Assembly (NCBI GenBank): GCA_963920765.1
Contig: OY987243.1
Location: 3,472,001 to 3,536,000, forward strand
Direction: 5' to 3'
Length of the DNA stretch: 64,000 bases
DNA from: Ulota crispa
Lineage: Eukaryota > Streptophyta > Bryopsida > Orthotrichales > Orthotrichaceae
Position 1 is the stretch's first letter; each line of letters starts with the position of its first letter. The notes below the pieces were generated by a model. It ran no database searches. It was not told the origin of the DNA and saw only the letters and a list, made by a program, of their open reading frames with translations. The translations under genes were made by a program, and so were the position numbers. Shown here piece after piece: positions 32,590 through 44,606 of this stretch.

Positions 32590-32790
32590 TAGTATTAGTT
32601 GTTGATGAGCAATTCACTCGTAGTCGCTATGTCGACCGCAGGTGCAGTTTTTCCCGTGGTCACACAACCGCACTGGCAACTGAGCGTGCATGTCAATCTG
32701 CAGTTGCCCCGCAACATCTAGTATGGCAACCCCGCGTGCGCGTTAAGCGGCACTCGCCCGACAACTTCTGGTATTGCGCCGTGTGAGCGC
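32590..32790. repeat. Isolated GC-rich motif array
   Basis: Units such as GTAGTCGCTATGTCGACCGCAGGTGC, CAACCGCACTGGCAACTG, TGCAGTTGCC and GGCAACCCCGCGTGCG belong to the array type found before the coding relics. No related coding frame follows it here, so it may mark a deleted copy. Confidence 0.45.
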
Positions 32791-33134
32791 TTTTTCCTCC
32801 ACCCATGAGGAAAAAATAAACACAACCGGATTGCAAAGAAAAATAAAGTAAAAAACATAAAAGTTGGGTGAAATTACATTTGGTTCAACTAGTGCCTTCC
32901 AAGCAATGAACAAAACTTAAATTTTCTATGTTTAAAGTTTTTTATAATAAGTTAAAGTGTTTTAAACAATTAACAACTCAAATTTCAAAAGAATAAACTC
33001 AAACAGCAAAAAAATATCAAACAAATTTAAAGATAGAAGGCCACACCTCCATTTCTATTTCCTCCACAAACCACGCTTCGTCCCCGGGCTTCATGGAAAG
33101 CTAAATCAAATCCACACTAAAAGAAACTCACTTT

Positions 33135-33228
33135 ATCTTGTTTTGTTTTATTTTATTTTTATTTTATTTTTATTTATTTTTATTTATTTATTTATTTTAT
33201 TTATTTTTATTTATTTATTTGTTTTTTA
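33135..33228. repeat. TTTTA/TTTA microsatellite
   Basis: About 90 bp of TTTTA and TTTA units on the plus strand. Confidence 0.9.
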
Positions 33229-33309
33229 AGCTAATTGGTTTTTTACTAATCTTGATTAATGATTTTGCTAATGAGATTTAAGGTTAGAAGATTAGTAATA
33301 GCATTTAAC

Positions 33310-33850
33310 CTACAAGACTCAATGCCAAGGTATAGTGGCCCGTCGAGGCCGTCCTGCTGTCTACATTGGCTCGTCAAAGCTCCTCATTGCAGTTCGCTGG
33401 TCGCCGCGCGGCCCTGGCTGCTCGTTCGTTGGAAAGAAGAGGACGCGGGTGTACAAATATATTGCCGACAATTTGTTTGAGCACCAGCAGCGGCCGTGAG
33501 GGCCGCTAGCCCTGCAAAGGTGGAAGGGCTACCGGGTGGTGACTAGAGGCCGCAGGTTTGAAACCTGCTACATTCCATTTGTTGGCCGTTGTGCTCCTCG
33601 TTCGCCTGCTTGCACGGCCGTCGCGCTCTTCATTCGTCTGCCTGCACGGCCGTCGCCCTCGTCCCACCGTCCGTCCTCGCTCTAGTCGTGCGGTGGGCTG
33701 AAGTGTTTATAAACAATGGTCGTTCACTCTTGCCACAGCATGTGCTAGGTTGATGCCGGCAGCCCGATGTGAGGTTCATATAGAGATTTGCTAGATCACC
33801 ATCACCGAGGTTGATACCCGGCACACCCAAGCAAGATACAATACTTCATA
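33310..33850 (+). other. GC-rich island with a tRNA-like T-arm
   Basis: The stretch has many CG dinucleotides and local duplications (CTGCACGGCCGTCGC occurs twice, near 33609 and 33642). At about 33551-33567 GCAGGTTTGAAACCTGC is a perfect arm with a B-box-like core, about 30 bp after GGGCTACCGGGTGGTGAC, which could be an A box. This may be a tRNA-derived SINE. A second B-box-like piece, GTGGATTCGAGCCC, lies near 34067. No reading frame with a known domain is present. Confidence 0.35.
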
Positions 33851-35840
33851 CCTAGCAAGACACCAAAGACATGGATTAAATTTTCACCATTAGGTTTTCC
33901 TAACATTTTTCTTCCTTTTTCTAGAATGGTTTTTTTCCATTCACACACAGATGTATTTCCATTATTTTTTATTATTACCATCGACGTCTCGGGATGACCC
34001 TGGTTTTTCTCCTACAAGGGCTTTTTCTAATGTGAGGTTTAGGAGTTTGGTTTGGAAGTGCTTGGTCGTGGATTCGAGCCCTCGCGCCGGCGCCTCCGTT
34101 TGCTTTTTAAAACTGGATTCTCTTTTACTTACGGTAATTGCATTTTACCTAGCTTTCACAAACGAGGGACTTATTGCCAGCAACTACTGATAAAGCGTGT
34201 ATCTAGTTATCTCTAAGACTCTCAAAGACTTCCAACTAGTTTCCCAAAGACTTCTAATTAGTTTCTCAAAGACTTCAAAAAGGCTCTCACAATATTGTAA
34301 TTATCCATAACTCTTTTTGTTAATAACTAACAATTTCACTAAACTATCACTTTAACAAAGATTTTTCACATAAATTGATTATTTCTAGCAAAAATTTGCC
34401 AGAGGTTCCCCGTATTTTTATAATTTCAAAAATCTAAATTTAATTTTGGCAAAAATTTGCCAGAGATTCTCCTAGGTTAGTGATACTCCAAAACAAAATA
34501 CACTCAATAATAAAAGGTTAGTACTAAGTGACAACCAAGGACCTCAAAGTTAGTAAAAGGTAAGCAAGACAAGGACTTTAGGAACTCTTGACTCTTGGCA
34601 TCGCCAAGTCTGGGCCAAGAGTTTCCTAGGATTAGTATTGACAACTCAAGACTCTAACTAATACTTATGGATGTTAATTGCACACACTAAGTAAAAGCAC
34701 AACAAACAAACAAGCAATTGTCTTTCAAACACAAGGTTAGTAGCCTAGAAGAGACCCCCAAGTCCTTCTAGGAGCAAGATTCATCAAAGACCTCTAAAAA
34801 CACTACATGGACACAAAAGTACAAAGAAAACTCAAAGCTTTAAAATTGCAAAACTAAAAAATGAAAACAAGGGGGTGAGAAAGAAAGAGAAGATAGATAC
34901 TATAAATTAACCCTTCTAAGAATTTTTCATCCATCCATGGAGTGGTCCTTGACCTCCTAGTCCCTTTTCTTTCAATTCTTGAACTTACTAAAAATAATAA
35001 TCTAGAGTTACAAGCTAACTTTTGGAGAAAAGCTTCAAATTACAAATGAATGGTGCCATTGGCTTTAGAATGCCAAAATTAGTTGGTTTAGACACCAAAA
35101 ACTTCTAATTCCGATAGGTAGAACTCAAAAAGCCTAAAAAAGGATCAAAATATGGAAGGTAAAACTCCAAATTTGGAATTTACCTTTTTCCAAAATTTTA
35201 ACTTCACCAACTTCTTCAGAAGGTTTGAGAAAGTAGGAAAACACTCTTCTTTTGCCAAATTTGAACTTTGGAGTCTCCCGGAATCACGATCAACGCAATT
35301 CCCGCCCATGGAGCTGCTTAAACCGTCCATCGTCGCCTGTTGAGGTAGTTTCCGCGCTTGAAACGCCTCCAAATTTGTTGGAGAGTCTTATTAATACAAA
35401 ATAACCTATTTCAATTTTTTGTGGGATTTCACCACTAATTGAGATTTTTTAGGAATATTCCGTCATTAAATCCAACGGTTGACTGTCCGGTGAGAGAGAT
35501 TTGACAATCAAAATTTTCCAGAAATTTTTGTGAAACCTCCCATGGGATTCTACAACCTTTTGAAAGACTTCTATTTTTAGTCCAACTTCCTTAAATTGTG
35601 GCTGATTTAAAGTTAGCTCTACTCCTATCATGCTATTTATAGATTTACCCTTCTAAATACTTCATTTATAAAAAGTAAGAAATAGATAGTAAAAAGTATA
35701 TGGGACATCTATGTACATCTAACCAGTTTTAAATTTAGCTTTAACTACTTTTTAGGTGTTTTTTACGCTTTTTCCTATCAAAATGCAAAATTAAAATTAA
35801 AAAGTGAACTTTTCAATCAAGGTGCTAACCTTGGTGCTCA
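33851..35840. other. AT-rich spacer, no gene recognised
   Basis: GGCAAAAATTTGCC, a short palindrome, occurs twice (about 34387 and 34447). The region 34500-35640 has balanced composition but no frame with a domain and no repeat borders that I can place. It could be an old LTR or non-coding element; this is a guess. Confidence 0.25.
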
Positions 35841-35844
35841 CACG

Positions 35845-36003
35845 CCGCGTCATCCGTATCTTCTGAGGCAACTTTGGTTGGGTAGGACTCGCACTCGCCC
35901 TATGCGATCCCAAGTACTTGTACCCCTGCCAAACAATGTGTCTTCACTTTTTTCACTCTGCGCGCTAACTATCACCCACCTCGAAGTGGCTGACTGCATG
36001 CCC
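35845..36003 (+). promoter_or_regulatory. Conserved upstream block of copy C
   Basis: At about 35964-36000 the sequence CTAACTATCACCCACCT then CGAAGTGGCTGACTGCATG matches the block before copy B and the kinase. It lies about 200 bp before the copy C ATG. Array-like GGCAACTTTGGTTGGGTA stands just upstream (about 35867). Confidence 0.5.
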
Positions 36004-36203
36004 ATGAATAGAGGATTCCATGTATTTTGGAGGGGGACTTCATGTTCTTTTCTAGTGCATCTTCTTCCTAAGCAAGGTTATTGCATTCTCTATTTTGTAA
36101 ATGTGAATGAAATATGCAAGTAAATCTATTAGTAGATATCAAATACCTAGGCATCTATTGTTGAGGTAGAAGTAGAAAGCTTGACCTTTAGAAAGTAATA
36201 GGT

Positions 36204-37566
36204 ATGGAGGAAGTATTTGAACCATCGCACCCTTCTACAACAACTGCACTCACTACCATGCAAAGGAAGGCCATTAGCAACAAGGGTCAAAAGCGTGGAG
36301 GGAAGAAAAAGAAAATGAGAGTAGCCATATTGTTGAACAAGAAGATTAAGGCCTACAAGGGTTGGAAGACTGAACCTGAATTGTGGAGTTACCAAATTGC
36401 TCAAAAGTACGTGGATTGGTGCCACATTGACAAGTTGTTTCCATTATGTTGTCATAAGCAATAAGTGAACAAAAACAAAGCAAATCTTGCATATGTCAAA
36501 AACAAAGATTTTATGATGAGATGTTGTCAAATATGGCACCATTTGTACTTGGAGTCAAAAACATATCGCCATGATAATTTTGGTTTCTACCTCGTGAAAA
36601 TGATATATGTTGAACTTGTTCTGCGGAAAAAGGTGGATTGGACAATACTGAAGGAGATCCCTATCGGAGTGCACCCAGAGACCACATCAATTGTATGGAA
36701 CAATAAACCAATTGATTTGACAAAGATGCTATCTGTCGTGAGGCGTGGGAAGTCATTTGTTCTAGATGATGAGGTGCAATGGTCAGCTACTTCTAGCTCA
36801 GATGAGCACACACACAAGTACAACCACCAGTCATTTGAGAGCGACATCGAAGATTTCTTCTTATCAGAAGGACAAGAGAGTGTTTTGGGAGCGCAGTCTA
36901 AGAAGAAAAGGGTTGAAGATGCAAGTGTAGTTCCACCTGCCTCAGATGAAATGATTGATGGACTGGAGATTGTCCTAGCACAATCGTTTTTGCAAAAACC
37001 ACTACAAATAGGTAGTGAAAGCGAATCAACAAAAGAAGAACGTAAGCTGCTTAAAAGAATTGAGAAAGCTCTTTTTGATATAAATGTGAAAAATGAAGAT
37101 ATCTGATTATTGAAGCTTCATCACGTAAATCCAAACACCAAAGACATGGTCAAGCAGCGTGACCAAGGTTTGAAGAAGGTGATTGAAGAAAATGACAAGG
37201 ATTTTGCTAAATTTGGCAAACCTCAATATTTGTACAAAACCAATAAAGCAATTGGAGAGAACTGCACGGTCGATGCTTATGATTTTTGGCAACGTAAAGT
37301 AGAAACCCTACAATAAAGACAACAATGAGCAGAGACAAAAATGCAAAGTTTAGAGCTTGAAATTAAAGAGAGGGAAAAAGAGTATTCAGACGTAGCGGAC
37401 CATGAACTAAGAGAAGTTGAAGGTCGCATTGAATCAACAAACTATAGGTGTAGTCCTCAAGAAATGCTAATGCTTCAACAATGCATTGTATTTTGTGAGA
37501 ATAGAGTGAAATTGTTAAGAAGTCAGATTATTTCTTTGAAAGCTGAGAACAAGCATTGTCACACAT
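36204..37566 (+). pseudogene. Copy C of the KGW/WCHIDKLF family, 5' part
   Basis: From ATG 36204 the frame runs through a Lys-rich basic stretch (KGQKRGGKKKKMR), then YKGWKTEPELWSYQIAQKYVDWCHIDKLFP, NKNKANLAYVK, RCCQIWHHLYLES and KMIYVELVLRKKVDWTILKEIP. It is the best preserved example of the family core. An acidic region follows (SFESDIEDFFLSEGQE), then two predicted coiled-coil parts (KEERKLLKRIEKALF; LELEIKEREKEYSDVADHEL). In-frame stops: TAA 36462, TGA 37104, TAA 37314, TGA 37326. The solo LTR inserted at 37566 interrupts it, and the frame resumes at 39733. Localisation and function are unknown; the basic patch could be a nuclear signal. Confidence 0.65.
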
Positions 37567-39728
37567 TGTCCTGATGGAGATATCTCTATCATGTAGATAC
37601 TCGTTATATATTTATGTTTGTGTTGATTTCAATAAATCAACAGTTGAGGCAAAAGAGGTGGTCGTAGTGAGGACTACGGTTTGGTGACAGCGCAGCGGCC
37701 ATAGATTCCAATGCGCTGCGTCGTCTTGTCACATGCACAGCTCAGGGGGGTAGGTAGCGGGTTGGCTGGGCCAATTTCCTGCCTCACTAACTGCCAAGCC
37801 GTGAGCCGCCATCACCGCTCGACGAGTCCGATGGGATTTGAACCTGGACCGGCGGGCGGCCAGAGACGACCGCTTCTCCAGCCAACCAAGTCCACGACTT
37901 GGCGACTGAAGACAAGCGTTTGACGCTATTATATGCTCGCAAGGGCACATGGCCATTTTACAATGGTATTTATTTTATAATTTAATTATTTTCATATGTT
38001 TATCTAGATGTTTTGGAGGCTCATATATTTTGCCTTTGTTTAAATAAAAATACTAAGGGTTTAGAAGTCAATAGGAAAGGTGTGAAAGGAAAAAGGGTTT
38101 GGCATCTATAGTGGGGTTAGGATAGGGAGGGCATGGCCTGATGTGCCCCACCTCCCTACCTTAGATAGGGTCGAAATTATGGAGAAAAGATTCCTTAGTT
38201 GTTGGAAGTTAGTGTATGAGTGTTGGTGGGAAGAAAAAAAAAATCCCGAAACTTTGATGTGAGATTTTTTTCTTTGTATACATGATTTTGAATTGAAATT
38301 TGAGGAGATTGTTCCTTGTGTGATTACCTTTCCAAAATGAGTTTGCAAGTTTGATTTGGAGTTGTGATGCAAAAGTTATGAGTGTTTGAATTTTGGAGTC
38401 AAAAAGCCAAACTATGAAGAAAGGCTGAGACTTCGACAAGCCATAATTATTAACTGTATTTCATTTAGCAACAAGATTTGGAGGAAGTGTTTATCTTAGT
38501 ATTGGCTTTTTAGAAAGTCCTTAAACTTGAAGTTTGAAGCTTAGACGAGAAAGTTATGGAAGTATGAAGGTTTGGAGGTGGCTGCCCTTTTGTTAGGAGA
38601 AAGCCGAGACTTTAAAGAGCTACAACTTTTGGACAGTATGAGATTTTCTTCTCAAATTTTAGGAGTGATATTTTATTGTCATAGTTTTCCAAATTGTCTT
38701 TAATCATTTCATTTGGAGTTTTATTGAAGAAGTTATAGTGGGTAGAAGTTGCGAGTTTGGGTGCTCTCTAAAAAATTGAGACCCACACTTTGATTGACTA
38801 GAGCTTTCGGACAGAGTTTTATTTTGAAGTGAAAATTTTTGAGATTGTAGACAGTAATATCATCTTTCTAAATTAATATCACGTTTCTATGGGTGATGTA
38901 TAGAACAAAAGTTATAGAGGTTTATAGAGGCAGTGTTTAGTTTGTAAGGAGGAAGAAGAGCCTCTACTTTGAATCCACATAACTTTTGGACAGTATCTTA
39001 GATTGAGTTGAAATTTGGAGGGATGTTAGAAGATTAGGAGAGCTTTTCAAATTGCTATTATACTTAGCATTTGAATCTTTGAGCCATCTGTGGCACTAGA
39101 TAGAAGGTTGCTGCTTTTCTAGGACTTGTTATTTGTGATTTTCCCCATTGTTTTTATTAAAACATGAAGACTTGAAGACATGAAGACTTGAAGACATGGA
39201 GACTTGAAGATCTGAAGACATGAAGATTTCAAAAGGAATGTTTTGGGTTTATTTTTTATGTATGTGTGGGATGTGACTTTGTTATTCCTAGCCGGTTTTG
39301 GAGGCTCGTTTGTCAATTCATTTCTATTCTGTTTTGTAAACCTTGTTGCGGGCAGTTTGGATTAAACCAAATTTAATCCCATTTATTGTCGTGGTGACGA
39401 AGTGAGATTGATCACCCACATGGTCGAGACTTGCTCTGTTCTCACGGTCTGGAGTTTTGGCTAGCAGATCGTGAATTTGATTTTAGGATCCCATCATACG
39501 GACGGCAGCTCGTGTCTGCTGTCCCGATTTACCCGTCCCGTATCCAGTGGACTCTTATCCCTACCTTAACCCTTATACCCTTAGAGCCAGCCACAGGATA
39601 GGCCAACGGAAGACTGAAGACTGAAGATTTGAAGAGAAGATCAAGATTGACAACGTTTTCAGTCGGCAACGCACGATCGCAGCAAGACACCCTGCGTGTT
39701 TCCAAGGCGCGCTCCTCTCAACCCGACA
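37567..39728 (+). mobile_element. Solo LTR of the Ty3 family, 2162 bp, inverted
   Basis: It begins TGTCCTGATGG and ends AACCCGACA, the reverse complement of the LTRs at 10291-12453 and 18706-20868. ACAT flanks both sides (37563-37566 and 39729-39732), a 4-bp duplication like that of the complete element. No internal region remains, as expected after LTR-LTR recombination. Differences from the complete element are mostly transitions. In the first 700 bp I counted roughly three C-to-T or G-to-A changes for each change the other way. It is therefore much older. The TCTTCAAG-type tract is at about 39166-39232. Confidence 0.93.
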
Positions 39729-39732
39729 ACAT

Positions 39733-39860
39733 GGTTCAAGTGGATTACAAGCCTTAAGGGGATGTCAAATGTCCAAATAAAACAAAATTGCCCAAAGCCA
39801 CTATTAAGTGATTTTCTCCCACCAAAAACAAAGCAGAAGAAAGACATGAGAGAAGATTAG
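39733..39860 (+). pseudogene. Copy C, 3' end beyond the solo LTR
   Basis: If the solo LTR and one ACAT are disregarded, the codon for Trp spans the junction. The frame then continues with FKWITSLKGMSN and a Lys-rich end (PPKTKQKKDMRED) to a TAG at 39858-39860. A short C-terminus with FKW recalls FKWSPHPLK in copy A, but this similarity is slight. Confidence 0.5.
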
Positions 39861-40325
39861 GACAAACTTGTCATCAATATATTCTAGGATGGCTTTGGTT
39901 GTTATATTTTTTGACCATGTAAATACAAAATGCGGGTGCTTGAAAGTGCATACACATAAACATTGTGATTCCAATTGATGTTATATGTTTGTTTGTTTGA
40001 ATATTGAAGCAACGAATTGCATTATGTCAAAGTGGAAAATGTAATTTAAAAGGAAGCATGGCCATGTCTCACTAAAATTGATATTCTATGAATGTTGGTG
40101 TTTAGTGTATTGGTGATAGTGTAGAGTGTAGAGTGTGGTATGGATGAAGAAGGATATTAGGTCTTTAACTGCATGGTTTCTTATGAAATAGTTGAATGGG
40201 TACATCCTGTTGAAATAGCCATTGGCTCATTGGTAATCAAGCATTATGCATTTGATGTTTTATGTAGTATATCTTAAAAATTTGCCTAAACATGCAATGT
40301 GGTTTATGATTTTAGGGAATACCTC
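39861..40325. other. AT-rich spacer
   Basis: No gene or repeat border is seen. Confidence 0.3.
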
Positions 40326-40328
40326 TAA

Positions 40329-40720
40329 CCCATAAAGACCCAAGGGGGCAAGGGGCTAAGGGCAAAACATAGATGTGTTGAGAAATGGTACTTTTGTAAC
40401 TTTCATGAAGTTTGCTCAAAAAGAAAAAATAAGAATTGTAATGTTTAGTAATTATCCATGCCGTCTCATCAACGAAAAAATTTGAATTTGTATGGAATGA
40501 ATTTAGAAGCATTTACCATGTAAAAATCACCAAGATTACAAAATGTACTTCTAGATTTCAAATTTCAATTTGATTGGTTAAATTTAGACATTCTATCCTA
40601 CACTTGAAGAATGTAATGTTCTAAAAGGAGAAAACATCATCAATTTCCCAAAATTGTAAATTTTACAACAGTAGCAAATATTGGAGTGTTTGCCTTTTTT
40701 GTGTTGTCCAAAAAATTTCA
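40329..40720. mobile_element. Truncated relic of the TTAA element family
   Basis: CTAA (decayed TTAA) precedes CCCATAAAGACCCAAGGGG. The following 380 bp match the element at 61145-61681 (shared GGGCAAAACATA, GTTTAGTAATTATCCAT, GAATTTAGAAGCAT). The right end is missing. Confidence 0.6.
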
Positions 40721-40799
40721 AAAGCCTTTCTTCAGACTTACATGAAAAGAATTACCCTACAAAAAGTTGAGGATTATTTTTTCCATGTAGCAGACTACT

Positions 40800-41060
40800 T
40801 GCACCTAAATCCTACACCCTAAACCGCAGTCACTTTTCACCTGACACCAACGGTTGCAATCTGTAGAGTAACCCAAAGTTGCACCGGATGTAGGACCAAA
40901 GATCGCCCGAGAAATTTGAACCCAAAGTCGCCCAGTGTATCCACCCGCAGTTGCATTGAATATAGTACCAGAGGTTGCCCATTTGAACCACCAAAGATTG
41001 CCCTAAACCCCTACCTGCAATTGCCCAACTCAATGTTGCCCTTGATAACATTAACATTGC
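40800..41060. repeat. Motif array without a following gene
   Basis: AACCGCAGTCAC, ACCCAAAGTTGC, CCCAAAGTCGCCC, ACCCGCAGTTGC and CCTGCAATTGCCC repeat with irregular spacing. This is the array type found upstream of the coding relics. Confidence 0.5.
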
Positions 41061-42386
41061 TCCACGTTATCCTTTGCAGCCGGCCATGTCGGACGCACGG
41101 TTTTACCAAGGGGTTAAAATTCTCTAAACCCAAAAACCTTACTTGATGATTTTTTCGACCACACACGACACTTGTCATGTGCGACACTTGACATCAAACA
41201 GACAACACAACAACTAAATCCCAAAACCCATCAAACAAGACAACCTTGTTTGCTATGACATGTTATAACATATGTTACAAATAAGACAATATCCAAGATG
41301 TGATCAACCACCTGACAAGGAATTTGAATCTCCATCAAAATTGAAACCAACAAACAGTGCACTATTGTTTTCATTTGTAAAAGCTATCCATTTCAAAAGT
41401 GTCAAATTAATACATTCAAATTTAAGACTCAACAACCAAGACCCACAAACACCTAAGGCTCCAGAATCTTATCTAAAAACTGCCAATCTGCGGAAATTAT
41501 ACAAAAAAACATATACAACCATTGTCATGTAATCTAAGTGAGCATCCCATACATAAGAGCAACTATTCTATTTTCACTTCAAATATATTGCAAAGAGTTT
41601 TTTGAGGAGTGCCAAGGGCCACTTAGAATAATGTTTTTGTTTCTTTTGGGACACTTGTTTTGCATTTCCCTCTCACCCCGTTTATGACAACAATAGATTT
41701 AAGTCATTGCATGAACTTTAGCCTAGCCTCAAAATACTTACACAATGGAGAACATTGTAGCACCTCTCTACAAAGTATGAAAATCTATAAGAGTGATGCG
41801 GTGTTGTGATGTAAATCACGGCATACGGTAAAAATAAATAAAATTATTAAATTATAGTATGTGTGAGGTGTTGTATTCTTTTTCCTTCATCCGCAGGTTT
41901 GTCCTTGTTTAATAAGGTTTTCCCAGATAAGGTTTTGATGAGGCAATAATCATAATTTACTTTAGTAAAGAGATTCCAAGGACCAATAATAAAGAGTAAC
42001 TTTTACCTTGGAGTTATTTTTATTTAAAGTAACTCAGTAACCAATAGTAGAGAAGGACTTTTACTTTATGTCTTCTCTCTTTAGTATATAGGTGGAAGCC
42101 TACTTGGGAAAAGATGAGATGTACTTCATTATATTTTACATACTCCATATCTTACTTCTCTTCTTTTTGCATATTTTTGTTTTTTATCTTCTTATAGCTT
42201 TGTTTTGAAAGCAAAATTATATTACATCGTGTCTTTCCATCTATTGATATGAAATAGGCTACAACTAGAATCCCAGCTATTTCCCAAGGCAAACTCCTTT
42301 CTATTCCTCAGCAGTAGAGACCTAAAGTGCAAGTCTTCCTACTAAAATATTAATGAAATGTCACTTTTTATTGCATTGGAGGTGCT
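41061..42386. other. AT-rich spacer; possible LTR-like stretch
   Basis: Between about 41800 and 42250 a TATA-like AGTATATAGG with downstream pyrimidine tracts resembles a retroviral-type promoter, such as a solo copia LTR. No matching partner or target duplication was found. Otherwise nothing is recognised. Confidence 0.25.
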
Positions 42387-42390
42387 TTAA

Positions 42391-43630
42391 CCCCAAAAAG
42401 ACCAAGCCCTTTTTATGTGAAATTCACTAAAAACTGCTACTTTTAGGAGGTCTAGTAAAAAGGGATTTTATGTTTTGTTTTTGGGAAATCCAACCATGGG
42501 ATTTTGCCCCAAACTAGAAGAGGTACTTGTGGGAAAAAAATTAGCTCATTCTAGATGGAGATGAGTGAGATATTTACATTTAAAGTGAAAAAAATAGTTT
42601 TTCCTTGCTGCCCAATATTTTTAGAAGTCTTTGGTAGCTCCTATATCAAAAAAATTGCTCTATGCAAAGTTGCCCTTTATTTTTTCCATGTAGGAGATCA
42701 AGTTAGGTATGTGTGGGAGAAATTTCAAATCAAGTGGAACTATACAACACATGGGAAAAAATAGTAAATAAAAAGAAGTAGAGAATGAGTCAAAAACACT
42801 AAATTGTTAAGAATTTAATTATTGAAATGAAAAATGTAAATCCCAACAATTATAATGTTAACGCGTTATTCATTATTTAGGAAAACAATGGGTACCATTT
42901 TGTACCTTACCTTAATCCAAAATAGCCACCTTAATTTGAATTAAGGATTTCACCTGAATCCTAGTTAATGAACTACGTCCAAAATTTCAGAAGTTAATGA
43001 GCTTTCTATCCAAAAAGAGCATTAGTATAACTGGAAGGTATATATCTCATTTCATTGGAAAATAGGCAACGGATTCCTAATTCAATGAATATGGTGTTCT
43101 CTAGAAAAAAAAGTCAAAAGTCTCACTCTATACACTTTTTTCCAAATTAATGAATAACAGATTTATTGTGATAAACAATCTACTTCCTTTGGTTTAACTT
43201 TTTTTTCCCAAAATATTGAAAATTGAATAAAATAAAGGACTTCAAAGTTTATTTTAAAGTAGAAAATCCATAATTGCCCGCAAACTAACACTCCTCATAA
43301 CTTTCATCTCATTGATTAAAATTGGATGATTCAAAGCTTCTCACATGTAAAAAAATCTAAAGAACCAATTTCAAATTTGTATTTTAAAAAAATATAAATT
43401 TTAAAGAAGTTTTTAGGTTGCCCGGATGAGTAGCCCTCCCCAAATTTTCATAAATTCATGCATAACTTCTTTGTTAAACGTTGGAATGAAGAAAAAATTA
43501 GATGCCCACATAGATCTTTGAATTCCCCACGTTTAAAAAAAAGTTTCAAAAAATCACACAAAATAATTTAGCCATAGGTACATGCCCAAAGTCCAACTTG
43601 TCCCTTGAATGGACAATAATGCTTTAGGGG
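42391..43630. mobile_element. TTAA element 1, 1240 bp
   Basis: TTAA at 42387-42390 and 43631-43634 borders ends CCCCAAAAAGACC and GCTTTAGGGG. The left arm matches the right arm of element 5 (57321-58257) in inverse orientation, and the right arm matches the left arm of the foldback elements. A nested MITE of the GTTATTCATT family lies near 42862-43165. No transposase is seen. Confidence 0.75.
42860..43165. repeat. Probable MITE with GTTATTCATT ends, nested
   Basis: ACGCGTTATTCATTATTTAGG at the left faces CCAAATTAATGAATAACAG at the right. The ends match the foldback at 49109-49263. Interior arms are only partly complementary. Confidence 0.45.
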
Positions 43631-43634
43631 TTAA

Positions 43635-43900
43635 AGAAAAATATTAGTAAACCAGCCTTTGAAGAAGCCAAAGAACAGCACATTCAAGTGTCTTACATGC
43701 TTTTTTCTCTTTATTAATTTTTGTTCTTTTATATACAAAAAAGTGCCAGATTTCATCAATCTATATTAACAAAATAATAGCTGTCAGTCAGTTAGGGCCT
43801 ATCATGTAATAGCGTTCAATTAGTTAGGGTCAGGCATAAGTTAGGTTTGGGCATGACTAGGATCAAAAAGGTATAAATGAATAAAGCAAAATCACCTATG
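43635..43900. other. Spacer next to the first minisatellite
   Basis: No gene. AGGTATAAATGAATAAAGC near 43869 is TATA-like. The direct repeat GTTAGGGYC..GTTAGGGTC occurs around 43790-43840. Confidence 0.3.
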
Positions 43901-43984
43901 ACTCTCTTTTATCTGCTTCACTAGACATTAACAATAAGTCAATGGCAGTTGCACCGTCAGTGGCAGTTGCACCACAACTTTCTT

Positions 43985-44150
43985 TCAGCCAAAAGAGGAC
44001 ACGGGGATAAGGGGGCACAAGAATAAGGGGGTACAAGGATAAGGGGGCACGGGGATAAGGGGGCACGGGGATAAGGGGGCACGGGGATAAGGGGGCACGG
44101 GGATAAGGGGGCACGGGGATAAGGGGGCACGGGGATAGGGGGTGTGGGGC
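43985..44150 (-). repeat. 16-bp minisatellite, ~10 units
   Basis: Units of AAGGGGGCACGGGGAT on the plus strand, the complement of the array at 62441-63135. The flank 43900-43985 (CTGCTTCACTAGACATTAACAA, GTTGCACCACAAC) is the inverse of 63136-63212, so a larger segment is shared. The G-runs could form quadruplexes with long loops. Confidence 0.9.
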
Positions 44151-44606
44151 ATAAACTTGTTGGTACGACGGGCAATATACTAGTAATATATAATGGGGTT
44201 AAAATTGAACCAAAAACTGAAAATTTTATCTTTAGATCCACTCTCACTTTTGAGAAACATGAGATGCAACTCCCCCATATTGAGATAAAAATTACTATAG
44301 AATATGAAGAACCAAAAAATTTCTTTCCAAAATATGCATGAATGGACTAATAGGATGTTTACTTTCACCCCTCAATCACTCTCAGAGACATGAAAACAAA
44401 GGTACAATCGTAGTAGACAATTAGCCCACGCACATGCTCGTTTTTTCTGGCGGAAGTTTGTGTCGTCTGTCATTGCTTGGCAAGGTGGTGGATTTTATAC
44501 TGGCGGACTTGAGTCTTGCCATGTTCCGCCAAGTTAAAGCCAATCATGCCCCGCCGCCTGGCCAGGCGGATGGCGTAACAATCATGTGCTTGGGTTAGAT
44601 AGGGAG
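44151..44606. other. Spacer
   Basis: No gene. GC-rich pieces with CTGGCGGA / TCCGCCA (about 44448-44570) form small inverted repeats. Confidence 0.3.

Noticed and set aside
41800..42250. Solo copia LTR
   Set aside because: A TATA-like motif alone is not enough; there is no TG..CA border with a 5-bp duplication and no second copy in the window.
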